Shown piece by piece: positions 63,562-64,000 of a stretch of 64,000 nt of DNA. The first letter of the stretch is position 1, and each line of letters begins with the position of its first letter. The notes beneath the pieces were generated by a model. It ran no database searches and was not told the DNA's origin. It was given only the letters and a program-made list of their open reading frames with translations. The stretch is taken from contig JAVWVS010000001.1 of assembly GCA_036666555.1 (NCBI GenBank), forward strand, positions 1 through 64,000, in the 5' to 3' direction. Made by a program: the position numbers and the translations under genes. This stretch comes from UMGS1251 sp036666555 (GTDB lineage: Bacteria > Bacillota > Clostridia > Lachnospirales > Lachnospiraceae).

Positions 63562-64000
63562 ATGCCAAACTACAAGTATACGGCGAAAAACAGCGCAGGA
63601 AAAAAAGTACATGGAACCAGAGAAGCAGCAGACGAGACGGCGCTTTATCAAGCGCTTAAGTTGGAAGGCACTTATCTGGTGACCAGTCAAAATGCAGACA
63701 GTGTGAGACAAAAAGGGCAAGGAAAATTAAAAAACCAGGTGCTCATTGATTTTTGTAGGCAATTGGGAACACTACTGGGAGCGGGCGTCACCTTGGTGCG
63801 TGCATTGAATATTATTGCAGAGGAAGAGGGATTAAAGCCGGCTTACAAAGCGGTGTATCTGGATCTTATCGAACTGATTCGTCAGGGAATTCCCCTATCG
63901 GATGCCATGGAACGCCAAGGGAAAGCATTTCCCATCTTATTAGTCAGTATGATGCGTTCGGCAGAGGCCAACGGAAATCTGGATCAGACGGCCAGACGTA
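63562..64000 (+). CDS. pilC: Type IV pilus inner-membrane platform protein PilC (3' end outside window)
   Basis: ATG 63562 with GGGGG ahead. The first 146 residues are visible: a Tyr-rich N-terminus (MPNYKYTAKNSAGKKVHGTRE) and the first GspF domain (FCRQLGTLLGAGVTLVRALNII, GIPLSDAMERQGKAFP, SMMRSAEANGNLD). This matches GspF/PilC, the platform that links the assembly ATPase to the pilus. The frame is open to the window end, where pilB/pilT may follow. Confidence 0.9.
   Translation, partial: MPNYKYTAKNSAGKKVHGTREAADETALYQALKLEGTYLVTSQNADSVRQKGQGKLKNQVLIDFCRQLGTLLGAGVTLVRALNIIAEEEGLKPAYKAVYLDLIELIRQGIPLSDAMERQGKAFPILLVSMMRSAEANGNLDQTARR

Overview
The window looks like a chromosomal segment of a low-GC, Gram-positive anaerobe of the Clostridia, most likely Lachnospiraceae. 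The reasons are a complete anaerobic (cobalt-early) cobalamin pathway under a cobalamin riboswitch, clostridial families such as DUF5685, DUF6465, DUF975 and CmpB-type membrane proteins, FeoAB, a Gram-positive type IV pilus locus with class III prepilins, tight operons and strong GGAGG ribosome sites. The genus cannot be fixed from the sequence alone. Almost everything is on the + strand; only a tRNA-Gly, feoAB and one zinc-ribbon gene are on the - strand.

Layout. (1) 1-4440: end of a heterodimeric ABC exporter pair, then a RecQ helicase. A fragment of a GGDEF domain lies directly behind recQ. (2) 4615-9664: an NhaC-type antiporter, a C39-like protein, a CbiG-CbiJ fusion, CobU and CobO, all with overlapping ends. 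(3) 9686-31024: promoter, cobalamin riboswitch and a run of about 21 kb (cbiK, D, L, F, H, ET, A, cobT, S, C, cbiB, cobD, cbiP, cbiC, hemC, cobA-hemD). It ends in an Opp/Dpp-type ABC importer (two permeases, a fused double ATPase, a lipoprotein). Together regions 2 and 3 encode nearly every step from hydroxymethylbilane formation to adenosylcobalamin. Early haem genes (hemA, L, B), precorrin-2 dehydrogenase, lower-ligand synthesis and CbiMNQO are not in the window. (4) 31042-33576: a DUF5685 / J-protein / membrane-protein trio and a Lys/Ala-rich DUF6465 protein. (5) 33713-33974: a promoter-to-terminator unit without a convincing ORF, read here as a structured ncRNA. (6) 34160-39523: two membrane proteins, SecDF and a Na/Pi cotransporter. 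(7) 39548-45339: tRNA-Gly, PHP phosphoesterase, DUF975 protein, then a diguanylate cyclase / K+ channel / ECF-S-like overlapping trio. (8) 45286-48962: Fur-type regulated feoAB and a divergent CmpB-like gene facing a zinc-ribbon membrane protein. (9) 49156-64000: a type IV pilus locus. It has a 2174-residue modular pilin carrying a GLUG-repeat region and an F5/8C-like domain, three further minor pseudopilins, a multi-PAS diguanylate cyclase, a decayed Rpn-type nuclease gene, three tandem pilins (the third with a non-canonical cleavage motif), prepilin peptidase, and the start of PilC cut by the window end.

The most interesting item is the pilus locus. The giant pilin is built like a tip adhesin grafted on a class III pilin stalk. 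It sits with I/J/K-like pseudopilins and a c-di-GMP synthase, which suggests a c-di-GMP-linked adhesive pilus. Other notable items are the putative ncRNA, the mutually exclusive stems behind the cobalamin riboswitch, the Opp-type importer closing the cobalamin operon, and the translational coupling of an antiporter and a C39-like protein to cobalamin genes. All functional statements come from reading motifs by eye; no database search was run.
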